Positions 6,305 to 14,594 are shown, counted from the first letter of the stretch. The stretch: 20,095 bases of DNA from Candidatus Aenigmatarchaeota archaeon (GCA_018920255.1 JAHLMR010000010.1:1-20095), one strand, 5' to 3'. A program made the numbers and translations. The notes: a model not told the origin generated them from the letters alone.

Positions 6305-6460
6305 ATGTTTGAAGAAATAGTTATAGTTGGTGAAAAAGAAGAAAATGGTAAAAAAATAGTAAAAACATATTATGCTAAAAAAGGTGATGATTTAAGTAAA
6401 TATAAAAGCAATTTAATTAACAATGGATTTAAAGAAATAAATATATATGAAGTTCTTTAA
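6305..6460 (+). CDS. Uncharacterised 51-aa protein
   Basis: A short gene with a clear Shine-Dalgarno site (GAGGTGAT, 6-7 nt before the ATG) and an upstream TATA box. The product is small, charged and likely a single beta-beta-alpha-beta unit: strand EEIVIVGE, strand KKIVKTYYAKKG, helix DLSKYKSNLINNG, strand FKEINIYEVL. I do not recognise the family. It ends tail-to-tail with nreA, overlapping by 4 nt (6457-6460). The expression signals make it more credible than its length alone would. Confidence 0.65.
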   Translation: MFEEIVIVGEKEENGKKIVKTYYAKKGDDLSKYKSNLINNGFKEINIYEVL

Positions 6461-7713
6461 TTTTTTATAAATTCTTTTAATTTTTTCTGTCTTGTAAAAT
6501 ATTTTAAAATTGCGCTTTTTTCTATCCATTTATTTAATTTTATATTCATTTTTTTATTTATAAAATCAAAAACTTCTTTAATTGAATTAAAATTTATTGG
6601 TTTTGTTTTTAATGCAGCACGTACACTTTCTCTAACATTCCAAACTCCAACAGGCATTATATACCCTGGTCTTGATTCTCTAAGAATAACAACTCCAGCC
6701 TGTCTTTTTTCTTTATTTAATAATTCATTTACAGCAAGACGTGCTGCATAATAACAACCACCAATTTCTGCATATTCTTTTTTTCCTTCATAAAATTCAT
6801 GGGAGGAAACAATCCAAATATTTTTTCCATTAGGATTCCAAACAGTTCCCGGCCACCAGGCTTCTATTAATTCATAACACCAATTTGTTGGAAGAAAAAT
6901 GATTATCCAATTATTATCTAAATTTTCAAAATTATAAATTCTAAACTCATTTATAATAGGAAATCTTTTTGTATTTTCTATAAGATTTTTAGATATTAGA
7001 CTATCTACAGCTGTAATAGCCCATCTAGTTGGTACTAACTTTCTCTTTTTTTCTATTCCAAGTAAACCAACAGATAAAGCTTTTTGTATTTTTGAAATTA
7101 AAACGTTATTTTCATAAAGATAAAGAATCGCATCTTTAGCATTTAAATCAGAATCATAATAAGTTTTTTCTAATTTTTTATTTGTTTTTGATTCAGAATA
7201 ATATTTTATTTCTTTAATATATGCAGAAGGTCCAAAAGGTTGTATATCATCATTTAAAATTATATTTCCAGAAGGTTTATTTTTAAATTTAGCTTCTATA
7301 TCCAAAGAACTTTCAGATAAAACAGATTCTCTTATCTCATTTATAATTTTTGGTGCATTTTCAAGATTTTTCACATTAACTAAAATTTTTCCTCTTATAA
7401 GAGAAAATCTAAAATCAACAATTTCATCTATTTTTTTACCAACCCATTCTTCAGGAGTATCTAAAATAGAAGTATCTCCAATTTTTGGAGGTATTAATGG
7501 TCCAATAAAAACTTTAGGATATCCATATGAACCAACAAAAACTCCTGGAGGAGAAGACCCTAAAATTTCATTTGAGTTTAATACTTGTTTAATTTTTTGT
7601 TGTGAATATAATTTTATAAGGATAGGACATCTTTCTTTTCCACAAAGCAATTTAGTTCCTTTACAAGCTACACAAATAGAACCAGACTTAGAATTAAATA
7701 TATCTGAATCCAT
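6457..7713 (-). CDS. nreA: DNA repair protein NreA (Nre family) with C-terminal PIP box
   Basis: 418 residues, the usual size for archaeal Nre proteins. The N-terminus has the family zinc-binding cluster C14-x2-C17-x6-C24-x4-C29 (CVACKGTKLLCGKERCP). The conserved core GSSPPGVFVGSYGYPKVFIGPL follows at about 52-73, and the C-terminal domain contains IILRESRPGYIMPVGVWNVRE. The extreme C-terminus QKKLKEFI (409-416) fits a PCNA-interacting peptide (QxxLxxFh). In haloarchaea NreA acts with PCNA in DNA-damage responses; a similar role is inferred here. The ATG is preceded by a minus-strand TATA-like TATAATTTAT near 7739-7748, suggesting a leaderless mRNA. It is divergent from hsp20, and its 3' end overlaps the 51-aa gene by 4 nt. 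Confidence 0.9.
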   Translation of the reverse strand: MDSDIFNSKSGSICVACKGTKLLCGKERCPILIKLYSQQKIKQVLNSNEILGSSPPGVFVGSYGYPKVFIGPLIPPKIGDTSILDTPEEWVGKKIDEIVDFRFSLIRGKILVNVKNLENAPKIINEIRESVLSESSLDIEAKFKNKPSGNIILNDDIQPFGPSAYIKEIKYYSESKTNKKLEKTYYDSDLNAKDAILYLYENNVLISKIQKALSVGLLGIEKKRKLVPTRWAITAVDSLISKNLIENTKRFPIINEFRIYNFENLDNNWIIIFLPTNWCYELIEAWWPGTVWNPNGKNIWIVSSHEFYEGKKEYAEIGGCYYAARLAVNELLNKEKRQAGVVILRESRPGYIMPVGVWNVRESVRAALKTKPINFNSIKEVFDFINKKMNIKLNKWIEKSAILKYFTRQKKLKEFIKN

Positions 7714-7779
7714 ATTTTAATTTAGTCAATTAAAATTAATAAATTATAACTACTTATAAAAATTTGGGGGTGAAAAATA

Positions 7780-8226
7780 ATGTTTGATTTTTATGAAGAA
7801 ATGAAAAAGTTAAAAAAAGAAATGAATAGAATGTTTAAAGAATTTGATACTTTAAGTAAACAGTTTGAAAATATTAAATTCGATAAAGAAAATTTTAGAC
7901 AACCTCTAATAGATTTAAAAGAAACAGATTCTGAATTAATAGCTTCTGTAGAAATTCCTGGAGTAAATAAAGAAGATATTCAATTAAAAGTAACTGAAGA
8001 TTCACTTGAAATTAAAGTAGAAAGAAAACAAGAAGTAAAAATACAAAAAGAAAACTATTTTAAAGCAGAAAGAGCATATAGAGGATTTTATAGAAAAGTT
8101 ATATTACCAGTAAAAATTATTCCAGAAAAAACAAAAGCAAACTACAAGGATGGAATACTTGAAATTATTATGCAAAAAGCTGAAGAAAAGAAAATAAAGA
8201 AGGAAAGAAAAATAGAAGTAAAATAA
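7780..8226 (+). CDS. hsp20: Small heat-shock protein, Hsp20/alpha-crystallin family
   Basis: 148 residues, typical for archaeal Hsp20. An N-terminal helix (about 1-38) precedes the alpha-crystallin domain (about 40-135), recognised by PLIDLKETDSELIASVEIPG and the hallmark ANYKDGILEI (120-129, A-x-x-x-D-G-I-L). The C-terminal tail ends with an I-x-V motif (IEV, 145-147), which docks neighbouring dimers in oligomers. It is an ATP-independent holdase that binds unfolding proteins in the cytoplasm. The start is set by a strong Shine-Dalgarno sequence GGGGGTGA (7766-7773). It is divergent from nreA, with a 66-nt shared promoter gap. Confidence 0.95.
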   Translation: MFDFYEEMKKLKKEMNRMFKEFDTLSKQFENIKFDKENFRQPLIDLKETDSELIASVEIPGVNKEDIQLKVTEDSLEIKVERKQEVKIQKENYFKAERAYRGFYRKVILPVKIIPEKTKANYKDGILEIIMQKAEEKKIKKERKIEVK

Positions 8227-8300
8227 TTTTTAAAAAATCATTTAAGTAACACACAGATTTTTATAAAAATTTATAAACATAACTAATTAACACGTATCTT

Positions 8301-8333
8301 TTTAAATATCTATTTAAATATATTTTTAAATAA
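8301..8333 (+). promoter_or_regulatory. Three near-tandem TATA elements upstream of tbp
   Basis: TTTAAATA occurs three times on the plus strand, at 8301-8308, 8313-8320 and 8326-8333, a period of 12-13 bp, just upstream of the TBP gene and its Shine-Dalgarno site AAGGAGGT (8346-8353). From the first or second copy, transcription would begin near 8326-8345. The third is too close to the Shine-Dalgarno site to be a normal promoter. Confidence 0.55.
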
Positions 8334-8359
8334 ATTTCCTTTATAAAGGAGGTTTTAAA

Positions 8360-8911
8360 ATGGCTTATGGTATAAAAGTTGAAAATATTGTTGCTTCTGC
8401 CTCATTAAATACTCAAATAAAACTTGAAAAATTAGTTCAAAGCTGGGAGAATGTAGAATATGAACCTGAACAATTTCCAGGTCTTGTATATAGAATTCCT
8501 TCCCCAAAAGTTGCCCTATTAATATTTTCAAGCGGAAAAATAGTCTGTACAGGAGCAAAATCTCCTTCTGATGTTAAATCAGTTATATCAAAAGTTGCTG
8601 GAAAATTAAATAAGCTAGGATTTAAAACAGGAAAAAAATATAATATAAAAATTGAAAATATTGTTGCCTCAGCAAAATTAGGAAGAGAATTAAACTTAGA
8701 TATGATAGCATTTACAATAGAAAATACAGAATATGAGCCAGAGCAATTTCCAGGTTTAGTTTTTAGATTAGATGATCCAAAAATGACATTTCTTTTATTT
8801 GGAAGTGGGAAAATAATTTGTACTGGAGGAAGAAGTATTGCGGATATAGAAAGAGCAATTGGAAGACTTGATAAAAAATTAAGAGAAGTTGAAAGACAAA
8901 AGAAATTTTAA
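8360..8911 (+). CDS. tbp: TATA-binding protein (TBP)
   Basis: 183 residues forming the two-fold TBP saddle. The internal repeats are plain: YEPEQFPGLV at 34-43 and again at 125-134, each followed by a beta-rich segment and SGKIVCTGAKS (58-68) or SGKIICTGGRS (149-159). It binds promoter TATA boxes and recruits TFB and RNA polymerase. The start is set by AAGGAGGT 6-7 nt upstream. The C-terminus is basic (REVERQKKF) rather than the acidic tail of many archaeal TBPs. Upstream, three TATA-like repeats suggest that TBP may control its own gene. MCM follows after 64 nt with its own TATA candidate at about 8926-8935. Confidence 0.98.
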   Translation: MAYGIKVENIVASASLNTQIKLEKLVQSWENVEYEPEQFPGLVYRIPSPKVALLIFSSGKIVCTGAKSPSDVKSVISKVAGKLNKLGFKTGKKYNIKIENIVASAKLGRELNLDMIAFTIENTEYEPEQFPGLVFRLDDPKMTFLLFGSGKIICTGGRSIADIERAIGRLDKKLREVERQKKF

Positions 8912-8975
8912 TTTTTTTAAAACAAAACTTTAAATTCTTTAAGTTTTATTAATTTTAATAATTGAGGTAAGTTCT

Positions 8976-11003
8976 ATGATTGAAAATGTATTTGAGGAAG
9001 ATTTAGAAGTTCAACTTTTTGAGGATTTTTTAAATTTATATTATAAAAATAAAATGGAAGCAGCCATTCTTGAAGGTAAAAAATCATTTGAAATAGATTA
9101 TTCAGATTTAGCAAAATTTAATCCTGAGCTTGCTGAAAAAATTTTAAACAATCCAACTCCTACTTTTAATTCATTAAAATCTGCAATAAAAAAAATTGAT
9201 TTAGTAGTAGAACAACCTATAATTTTAGAACCAAGAATAAAAAATCTTCCTGAAGATGTTAATATAAGAATAAGAAATATTCGTTCTGAACATATAGGAA
9301 AATTTATATGCATAGAAGGTATAGTTAGACGTGCTTCAGAAGTACGTCCAGAAATTTTAGAAATAGAATATAGATGTCAAGAATGTGGAAGAAAAATTTC
9401 TGTAGAGCAAAAAGAAAAAACAATAAAACAGCCTGAAGTCTGTGAATGTGGAAAAAGAGGAAAATTTGAAGAAGTTGATAAAAAAAGATTTGATGCAAGA
9501 TGGATTGTTTTAGAAGAAACCTTTGAAGTTGCAAGTGGGGAAAAATTGGGGGAAATAAGAGTTTATTTAAAAAATGATCTAACAACTCCAGAAATGCAAA
9601 GAAAAACAGATCCAGGAAACAGATTAAAAATTACAGGAATTGTTAAAGAATTAAAAAAATTTACAAAAGGAAAAATGAGGACAGATATGGATATTTATTT
9701 AGAAGCAAATCATATTGAAAATATTGAAATTGAATGGGAAGAAGTAGTTATTTCCCCTGAAGATGAAGAAAAAATAAAAGAGCTTGCAAAAAATCCAGAC
9801 ATATATAATATTTTAGTATCTTCTATAGCGCCATCAATATACGGAATGGATGATATAAAGAAAGCAATAGTATTTCAACTTTTTGGCGGAGAAAGAAGAA
9901 TATATCCTGATAAAACAAAAGTAAGAGGAGATATTCATATATTATTATTAGGTGATCCATCCACTGCAAAATCCCAATTACTAAAACTTGTTTCTAACAT
10001 AATACCTAGAGGAAAGTATGTTAGTGGTCATGGAACAAGTGCAGCAGGTTTAACTGCAACTGTAATTAAAGATGAAGAATTTTTAGGCGGTTGGGTATTA
10101 GAAGCAGGAGCAATGGTATTAGCAAACAAAGGAATTCTTGCTATTGATGAATTTGATAAAATGTCTAAAGAAGATCAAATTGCTATGCATGAAGCATTAG
10201 AACAACAAACTATTTCTATTGCAAAAGCATCTATAGTAGCCACTCTTCCAGCTCAAGTTTCGGTTCTTGCTGGTGCAAATCCAAAATTTTCAAGATTTGA
10301 TAGATTTAAATCAATTTCAGAACAAATTGATATTCCTCAAACTTTATTAAGCAGATTTGATTTAAAATTTGCTCTTTTTGATATTCCTGATATTGAAAAA
10401 GATGAAAAAATAGCAGATCATATAATGAAAACTAGATTAAATCCAGCATCTGTTGAACCAATCATAAAACCAGAATTTTTAAGAAAATATATAGCTTATG
10501 CAAGAAAAAATATACATCCAGAACTTACACAAGAAGCACTTGAAAGAATTAAAAAATTTTATATTGAAATGAGAAGTATGTATTCAAGTGCAAAAGATGC
10601 AGTACCAATAACATTAAGGCAACAAGAAGCATTAATAAGATTAGCAGAAGCTTCTGCTAAAATAAGACTTTCTGATAAGGTTACAATAGAAGATGCTGAG
10701 CGTGCCATAGAGATAATGAATGTATCTATTAGACAACTTGGTTATGATGTCGAAACACAAAAATTTGATGTAGATAAGCTTGAAGGTGGAATGCCCGCAA
10801 GTCAAAGAAATAAAATTACTATTGTCCTTGATACCATAGAAGAACTTGAAAAATCTTTAGGAAAACAAATACCTTTAAATGAACTTCTTTTAGAATTAGA
10901 AGATAATGGTATAGGAAAGAATGAAGCAGAATCTTTAATAAATAAATTACAACAAGGAGGTCTTATATTCTTTCCAAGACAAGGTTATATTCAAAGAATT
11001 TAA
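8976..11003 (+). CDS. mcm: MCM replicative helicase
   Basis: 675 residues, full length, no intein. N-terminal domain (1-255) with a zinc site C134-x2-C137 ... C156-x-C158. AAA+ domain (about 260-600) with Walker A GDPSTAKSQ (326-334), Walker B LAIDEFDKM (D391-E392), sensor 1 N435 (AGANPKFSRFD) and arginine finger R460 (LLSRFD). A C-terminal winged-helix segment follows from about 605. It forms a ring hexamer that unwinds DNA at the fork using ATP. The Shine-Dalgarno site GAGGT (8964-8968) precedes the ATG. The 3' end overlaps the convergent 275-aa gene by 4 nt. No Cdc6/Orc1 or origin repeat is seen nearby. Confidence 0.98.
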   Translation: MIENVFEEDLEVQLFEDFLNLYYKNKMEAAILEGKKSFEIDYSDLAKFNPELAEKILNNPTPTFNSLKSAIKKIDLVVEQPIILEPRIKNLPEDVNIRIRNIRSEHIGKFICIEGIVRRASEVRPEILEIEYRCQECGRKISVEQKEKTIKQPEVCECGKRGKFEEVDKKRFDARWIVLEETFEVASGEKLGEIRVYLKNDLTTPEMQRKTDPGNRLKITGIVKELKKFTKGKMRTDMDIYLEANHIENIEIEWEEVVISPEDEEKIKELAKNPDIYNILVSSIAPSIYGMDDIKKAIVFQLFGGERRIYPDKTKVRGDIHILLLGDPSTAKSQLLKLVSNIIPRGKYVSGHGTSAAGLTATVIKDEEFLGGWVLEAGAMVLANKGILAIDEFDKMSKEDQIAMHEALEQQTISIAKASIVATLPAQVSVLAGANPKFSRFDRFKSISEQIDIPQTLLSRFDLKFALFDIPDIEKDEKIADHIMKTRLNPASVEPIIKPEFLRKYIAYARKNIHPELTQEALERIKKFYIEMRSMYSSAKDAVPITLRQQEALIRLAEASAKIRLSDKVTIEDAERAIEIMNVSIRQLGYDVETQKFDVDKLEGGMPASQRNKITIVLDTIEELEKSLGKQIPLNELLLELEDNGIGKNEAESLINKLQQGGLIFFPRQGYIQRI

Positions 11004-11827
11004 ATATTTTTTATTTCTTCTTTTGCTCTAATTCTTTCAATTGATTCATTTATCATTCTTACACTTGTTGCTAAATCTGGAAGTGTTTCTTTAAATACCT
11101 TTTCAACAGCACTAATCTTACCTTCTATTTCTTCCATTTTTCCAGAACTTTCATCTAGTTTTTCTAATAATGTTTTTTCTCTTTCTTTTAAACTAACTTC
11201 TATTTCATCTATCTTATGTCTTAAATTTTCTATTTTTTCTTCTAACATCATATCTTTTCTTTCAAAATCACTAAATCTTTCCTCAAGTATTGCAAATTTT
11301 TCAGACACAATTCCTTCAACAACTTCCTCTAATGTAATTTCTGTTGCAGGAGAAGGAATTTCTGGTTTTGGTGCAATTTCTTCTGGTTTTTCTTCAAAAG
11401 TATATTTTTCTTCTTTAGGAGCATAACCAGGAGCAGTAGGAAGTTCTATTGGTGGTTTTTCAACCATAAGAATACGTTCTGGTGGAACTCCTAATGGAGT
11501 TGGTAAATTATGTTTTGGTGGCTCTGCTGGTTTTGGCGTTGATATTTCAGTTATTTCAAAACTAGGAGATGGTACAGGAGGTGTTATTTCTGGTTGTGGG
11601 TGTCTAGGAATAGGTGTTGTTTGAGGTGCACCAGTCACCTCTGTTTTTAAAACTTCTCTAAAACCTTGTACTATCTGTTCTCGAGTATAACCTCTTTTTA
11701 ATAATTCAGAAATTATCATTTGTTCAGACATTCCTGCTTTCATAAAAGCTCTAATTTCGTTCACAGGAATTTGTTGAATTGTAGAAGGTTGTTTTTCTTC
11801 TTTTTTCTGCCCAAATAAAAAAACCAT
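11000..11827 (-). CDS. Cytoplasmic protein: helical N-domain, proline-rich linker, coiled coil
   Basis: 275 residues with three visible parts: a small helical domain (about 20-62) built around VNEIRAFMKAGMSEQM and LLKRGYTREQIVQGF, which looks like two paired helices of a UBA- or SHOCT-like binding module; a proline-rich linker (about 65-160; TPIPRHPQPEITPPVPSPSF is typical); and a charged coiled coil (about 165-265). No membrane helix. It is last in the minus-strand membrane-protein cluster, 54 nt after the preceding gene, so it could be the soluble scaffold of that membrane complex. Its 3' end overlaps mcm by 4 nt. I do not recognise a named family; the cluster role is inferred from position only. 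Confidence 0.8.
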   Translation of the reverse strand: MVFLFGQKKEEKQPSTIQQIPVNEIRAFMKAGMSEQMIISELLKRGYTREQIVQGFREVLKTEVTGAPQTTPIPRHPQPEITPPVPSPSFEITEISTPKPAEPPKHNLPTPLGVPPERILMVEKPPIELPTAPGYAPKEEKYTFEEKPEEIAPKPEIPSPATEITLEEVVEGIVSEKFAILEERFSDFERKDMMLEEKIENLRHKIDEIEVSLKEREKTLLEKLDESSGKMEEIEGKISAVEKVFKETLPDLATSVRMINESIERIRAKEEIKNI

Positions 11828-11881
11828 TAAATATCACCTTAAATTTTAATATTTTTAATAATTTAAAAACCTTTCCAAACT

Positions 11882-12397
11882 TTATTTTTCTTTTTCTAAA
11901 ATAGTATATAATACTAATATAGTTATTATTACAAAGAATAATAGTCCGACTAAATTAACATTTTGTAATAAATTTGGAATTCCAATATATGCCGGACCGC
12001 CAATACTTATAAAAACAAATAATGCTATTAAAAAAAATGCAAATAGCCAATATTTTTCATGAGTTCTGAAAACATGCTCTTGTACTTGTGGTCCATATTT
12101 TCCTGCACCCACTGTAAATTTTGTTAATCCAGTTATTTCTAGAAATACAATTAAAATCATCAATCCTAATATTAAAATTAATAATTCTTTACCAAGACTT
12201 GAAATTAAATTAATTAAACCCGATGGAACAGCAAATAAAATAAGTAGAGAAAGGGAAATAGATATTAATGCTCTTGCAGCACTGTTTTTTGGTACCTTTG
12301 CAGTTGAAGTTATTCCATAAATTATTGCAAATGATAATAACCATAATAATATATCCTCTATTCCAAGTCTTGTTAATATTGAATAATCTACTGCCAT
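11882..12397 (-). CDS. Five-helix membrane protein, paralogue 4 of the array
   Basis: About 171 residues from the ATG at 12397. I prefer this start to the in-frame GTG nine nt upstream because that GTG lies inside the Shine-Dalgarno sequence AGGGTGAT (12402-12409). About five membrane helices (near 12-30, 42-63, 67-88, 115-133, 145-164). The shared array signature appears as VPKNSAARALISISLSLLILF between helices 1 and 2, and a polar loop (about 92-112) separates helices 3 and 4. It starts 1 nt after the stop of the upstream paralogue, so translation is likely coupled. No catalytic motif; no known family recognised. Confidence 0.85.
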   Translation of the reverse strand: MAVDYSILTRLGIEDILLWLLSFAIIYGITSTAKVPKNSAARALISISLSLLILFAVPSGLINLISSLGKELLILILGLMILIVFLEITGLTKFTVGAGKYGPQVQEHVFRTHEKYWLFAFFLIALFVFISIGGPAYIGIPNLLQNVNLVGLLFFVIITILVLYTILEKEK

Positions 12398-12398
12398 T

Positions 12399-12929
12399 TT
12401 AATCACCCTTTTCTAATACTAACCATAATATAGCAATTATAATTGCTATTATAAAAAATATTCCTGTTTGTTGAAACATATTTAAATTAATATTCCATCC
12501 TAAAAGATTAAATCCACCTGAAGCTAAAAATATAATAATTGCTATTATAACAAATATTGCTAGGAAATATTTTGAATAATATTGGAAAATGTTTACTTCT
12601 ACAGGTTTAGGAATTTCTTTCCCTTCTTTATCTCTTTCTATTATAACAACCCTTTTTCTCATTCCAATCGCTTCTAAAAACACAATAAAAACTAAAATTC
12701 CTAATACTGTTAAAATTAGTGCTGAGCTCATTTTTGAAAGCACAGCAACCATAGTAGCTGGTGCAGAAAACATTACAAAAAATGCTAATACTAATGAAAT
12801 TATTGCTCTTGCTGCTTTACTTTTAGGGATTTCAGAATGTGAAAGCAATCCATAAACAATTGAAAATGTTAAAAGCCAAATTACCATATCCGGTAACCCA
12901 AGTCTTTCTAATGCTGTAATCTCTACCAT
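12399..12929 (-). CDS. Five-helix membrane protein, paralogue 3 of the array
   Basis: 176 residues with the same architecture as its neighbours: an N-terminal LERLGLPDMVIWLLTFSIVYG helix, the signature IPKSKAARAIISLVLAFFVMF, a third helix ending IVFLEAIGM, a longer charged loop (RKRVVIIERDKEGKEIPKPVE, about 95-115), and two more helices. The start has a Shine-Dalgarno site, GGTGAT (12933-12938). Similarity to paralogues 2 and 4 is clear by eye across helices 1-3, so the genes arose by tandem duplication. Function unknown; an integral subunit of a hetero-oligomeric complex is an inference. Confidence 0.87.
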   Translation of the reverse strand: MVEITALERLGLPDMVIWLLTFSIVYGLLSHSEIPKSKAARAIISLVLAFFVMFSAPATMVAVLSKMSSALILTVLGILVFIVFLEAIGMRKRVVIIERDKEGKEIPKPVEVNIFQYYSKYFLAIFVIIAIIIFLASGGFNLLGWNINLNMFQQTGIFFIIAIIIAILWLVLEKGD

Positions 12930-12940
12930 TTAATCACCTT

Positions 12941-13444
12941 TTATTTCTTTTCTTCTTTTATTACTAAAACCCATACTGCTAATATCATTATTATTAAAAA
13001 TAAAAATATACCCAATAGTGTTTCATTCATAGCTATATTTGGAAATCCAATTAATTGTAATCCACCAGCAGATATAAAACCTATTATTACTAAAATTATT
13101 AAAGCAGATGCAAAAAGTTTATAGTGTGCAGAAAATACATTTTTCTCACCGGCTTTTAGTTGAGTCATTTCAAAAAATATTAATAAAACAAATATTCCTA
13201 CTGCAATTACAATAAAAATTGATATCATAGTTGATATAAAAGAGGTTACTGCTGTCGCAGCAGCTGCAAATAAAACCATAAATGCAGATATTATAGAAAT
13301 TACTCCTCTTGCTGTAATAGATCTAGGAAGATTTATGTGGGATAGAATTCCATAAACAACTGAAAGTACTAATAACCATAATAATATTAGCGGAAAACCT
13401 GCTGCTTTCATGTTTAAAATAAATGCTTCTATTGGACTTACCAT
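12941..13444 (-). CDS. Five-helix membrane protein, paralogue 2 of the array
   Basis: 167 residues. Helix 1 reads AAGFPLILLWLLVLSVVYGIL; the signature LPRSITARGVISIISAFMVLF follows, then a third helix ending LLIFFEMTQLK, a short loop and two helices. A minus-strand TATA-like element (CTTTAAATTTTA, about 13465-13476) lies about 26 nt upstream of the ATG with a purine-rich BRE-like flank, and there is no Shine-Dalgarno site, so this gene may have its own leaderless promoter inside the cluster as well as read-through from upstream. It is separated by 11 nt from paralogue 3. Function unknown. Confidence 0.86.
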   Translation of the reverse strand: MVSPIEAFILNMKAAGFPLILLWLLVLSVVYGILSHINLPRSITARGVISIISAFMVLFAAAATAVTSFISTMISIFIVIAVGIFVLLIFFEMTQLKAGEKNVFSAHYKLFASALIILVIIGFISAGGLQLIGFPNIAMNETLLGIFLFLIIMILAVWVLVIKEEKK

Positions 13445-13485
13445 AGAAAAAATAAAGAAATAATAAAATTTAAAGGTTTCGCTTT

Positions 13486-14016
13486 CTATTTTTCTTTTTC
13501 CTTTTCTTTTGCTTGTGCTTCTTTTAAAGCAGCCATTTCAGATAATGTATGATATTTTATGATACTGTAAATTAATACTAATATAAAAATTAAACCCACA
13601 AGAAACATTAAATTTTCCTGATTTCCTATAAACGGAATATTTGATGGAAAATATCTTATTACATACCAACCTATACTAAACAATAGTAAAAGTGCAACTA
13701 CAGATGGCACAATATCAAATAAACTTACTGATGATTGAAGTTTAATTCCAAATATTTTGAAAATAAATGCAATAAAAAATAAAATTATAAAAATCCAAAC
13801 CATTGAGGGAAGATACATCCAAATCATACTTACAAATGGTTGATAAGAAATTGCAAAAATTGCAAGCGCAAATGAAATTAATGTATTAACTGCTCTTGAA
13901 AAAATTTTTGATAAATTTAAAACTCCAAAAACAACTGCAAAGATAAATACAAATAAGATTATCATTTGAGAAGTTGGATCAATTGTTCCAAGAGAAGTAT
14001 AAACCAAATTTATCAT
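13486..14016 (-). CDS. Membrane protein, divergent paralogue 1 of the array
   Basis: 176 residues, about five membrane helices and a charged C-terminal tail (LKEAQAKEKEKEK). It keeps a weak version of the array pattern: a helix MIILFVFIFAVVFGVLNL, then KIFSRAVNTLISFALAIFAIS, matching the K/P-x-S-x-x-A-R-x-x-I-S region of the others but lacking the proline. Its ATG overlaps the upstream gene's TGA (ATGA, 14013-14016), so translation is probably coupled. The most diverged member, suggesting specialisation inside one complex. No known family recognised. Confidence 0.83.
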   Translation of the reverse strand: MINLVYTSLGTIDPTSQMIILFVFIFAVVFGVLNLSKIFSRAVNTLISFALAIFAISYQPFVSMIWMYLPSMVWIFIILFFIAFIFKIFGIKLQSSVSLFDIVPSVVALLLLFSIGWYVIRYFPSNIPFIGNQENLMFLVGLIFILVLIYSIIKYHTLSEMAALKEAQAKEKEKEK

Positions 14017-14594
14017 CCCTCAAGTTCTCTAAGTTTAGATTCTAATTCTATTTTTGTTTGCTTTAATCTTTGAAGTTCTAATTGTAAATATGGATTTCTT
14101 TCAAGTTTTGGATCTCCTTCAAGAGTCTTAATTTGTTTGTTTACTTTTTCAATTTCTTTTTCTAATATTTCAATATCTTTTTGTTTTCCTGTTGTTTTTT
14201 TAGCAATTATTTTTCCAGCTTCCTGGGCTACTCCAGCAATTCCTCTTATAGTAGATGGTTTTATAAACATCGAAATTATGAAAAATAATACTCCTAATAT
14301 TAGTAGTATTTGAAATGATGAAACAAAAATTGGTATTAAAAATGTTCCATACCAACCGCTCCAAATAATATATAAATATACAGTTAACATTAAAACTGTT
14401 TCAATTGCTCTGTGTCCTCCGATAATTCTAAAAACAGTTGCTTTTGCAAATAAAATAAGAAAAAGAAATAATATTATATGTGGTATTAATATAAGATAAA
14501 GTAATTTATCTTGAACTAAAGGATATCTTGAAATTAAACTAGGGCTTATTCTTAAAATATCAACCAATACTAAAGTTATTATATCTGTTGGCAT
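14013..14594 (-). CDS. Membrane protein with C-terminal cytoplasmic coiled coil, first gene of the array
   Basis: 193 residues. Three to four membrane helices (about 30-50, 65-85, 90-110) are followed by a long charged helical segment (about 130-193; KQKDIEILEKEIEKVNKQIK is typical) that should form a coiled coil. The sequence FRIIGGHRAIETVLMLTVYLYI may correspond to the array's ARxxIS region, but homology to the five-helix members is uncertain. A strong minus-strand TATA element (ATATTTAAATATT, 14616-14628) about 28 nt upstream predicts a leaderless mRNA and marks the start of the operon. Its coiled coil and that of the 275-aa protein at the other end of the cluster could pair; this is speculative. 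Confidence 0.84.
   Translation of the reverse strand: MPTDIITLVLVDILRISPSLISRYPLVQDKLLYLILIPHIILFLFLILFAKATVFRIIGGHRAIETVLMLTVYLYIIWSGWYGTFLIPIFVSSFQILLILGVLFFIISMFIKPSTIRGIAGVAQEAGKIIAKKTTGKQKDIEILEKEIEKVNKQIKTLEGDPKLERNPYLQLELQRLKQTKIELESKLRELEG

Noticed and set aside
8912-8975. A replication origin near mcm.
   Set aside because: There is no cdc6/orc1 gene, origin-box repeat or unwinding-element pattern beyond the general AT richness.
9098-9585. Antisense open frames inside mcm, and similar frames inside smc, the antiporter and the membrane-protein genes.
   Set aside because: They are shadows of strongly coding strands, with low-complexity Leu/Phe/Ser/Ile-rich products and no start signals.
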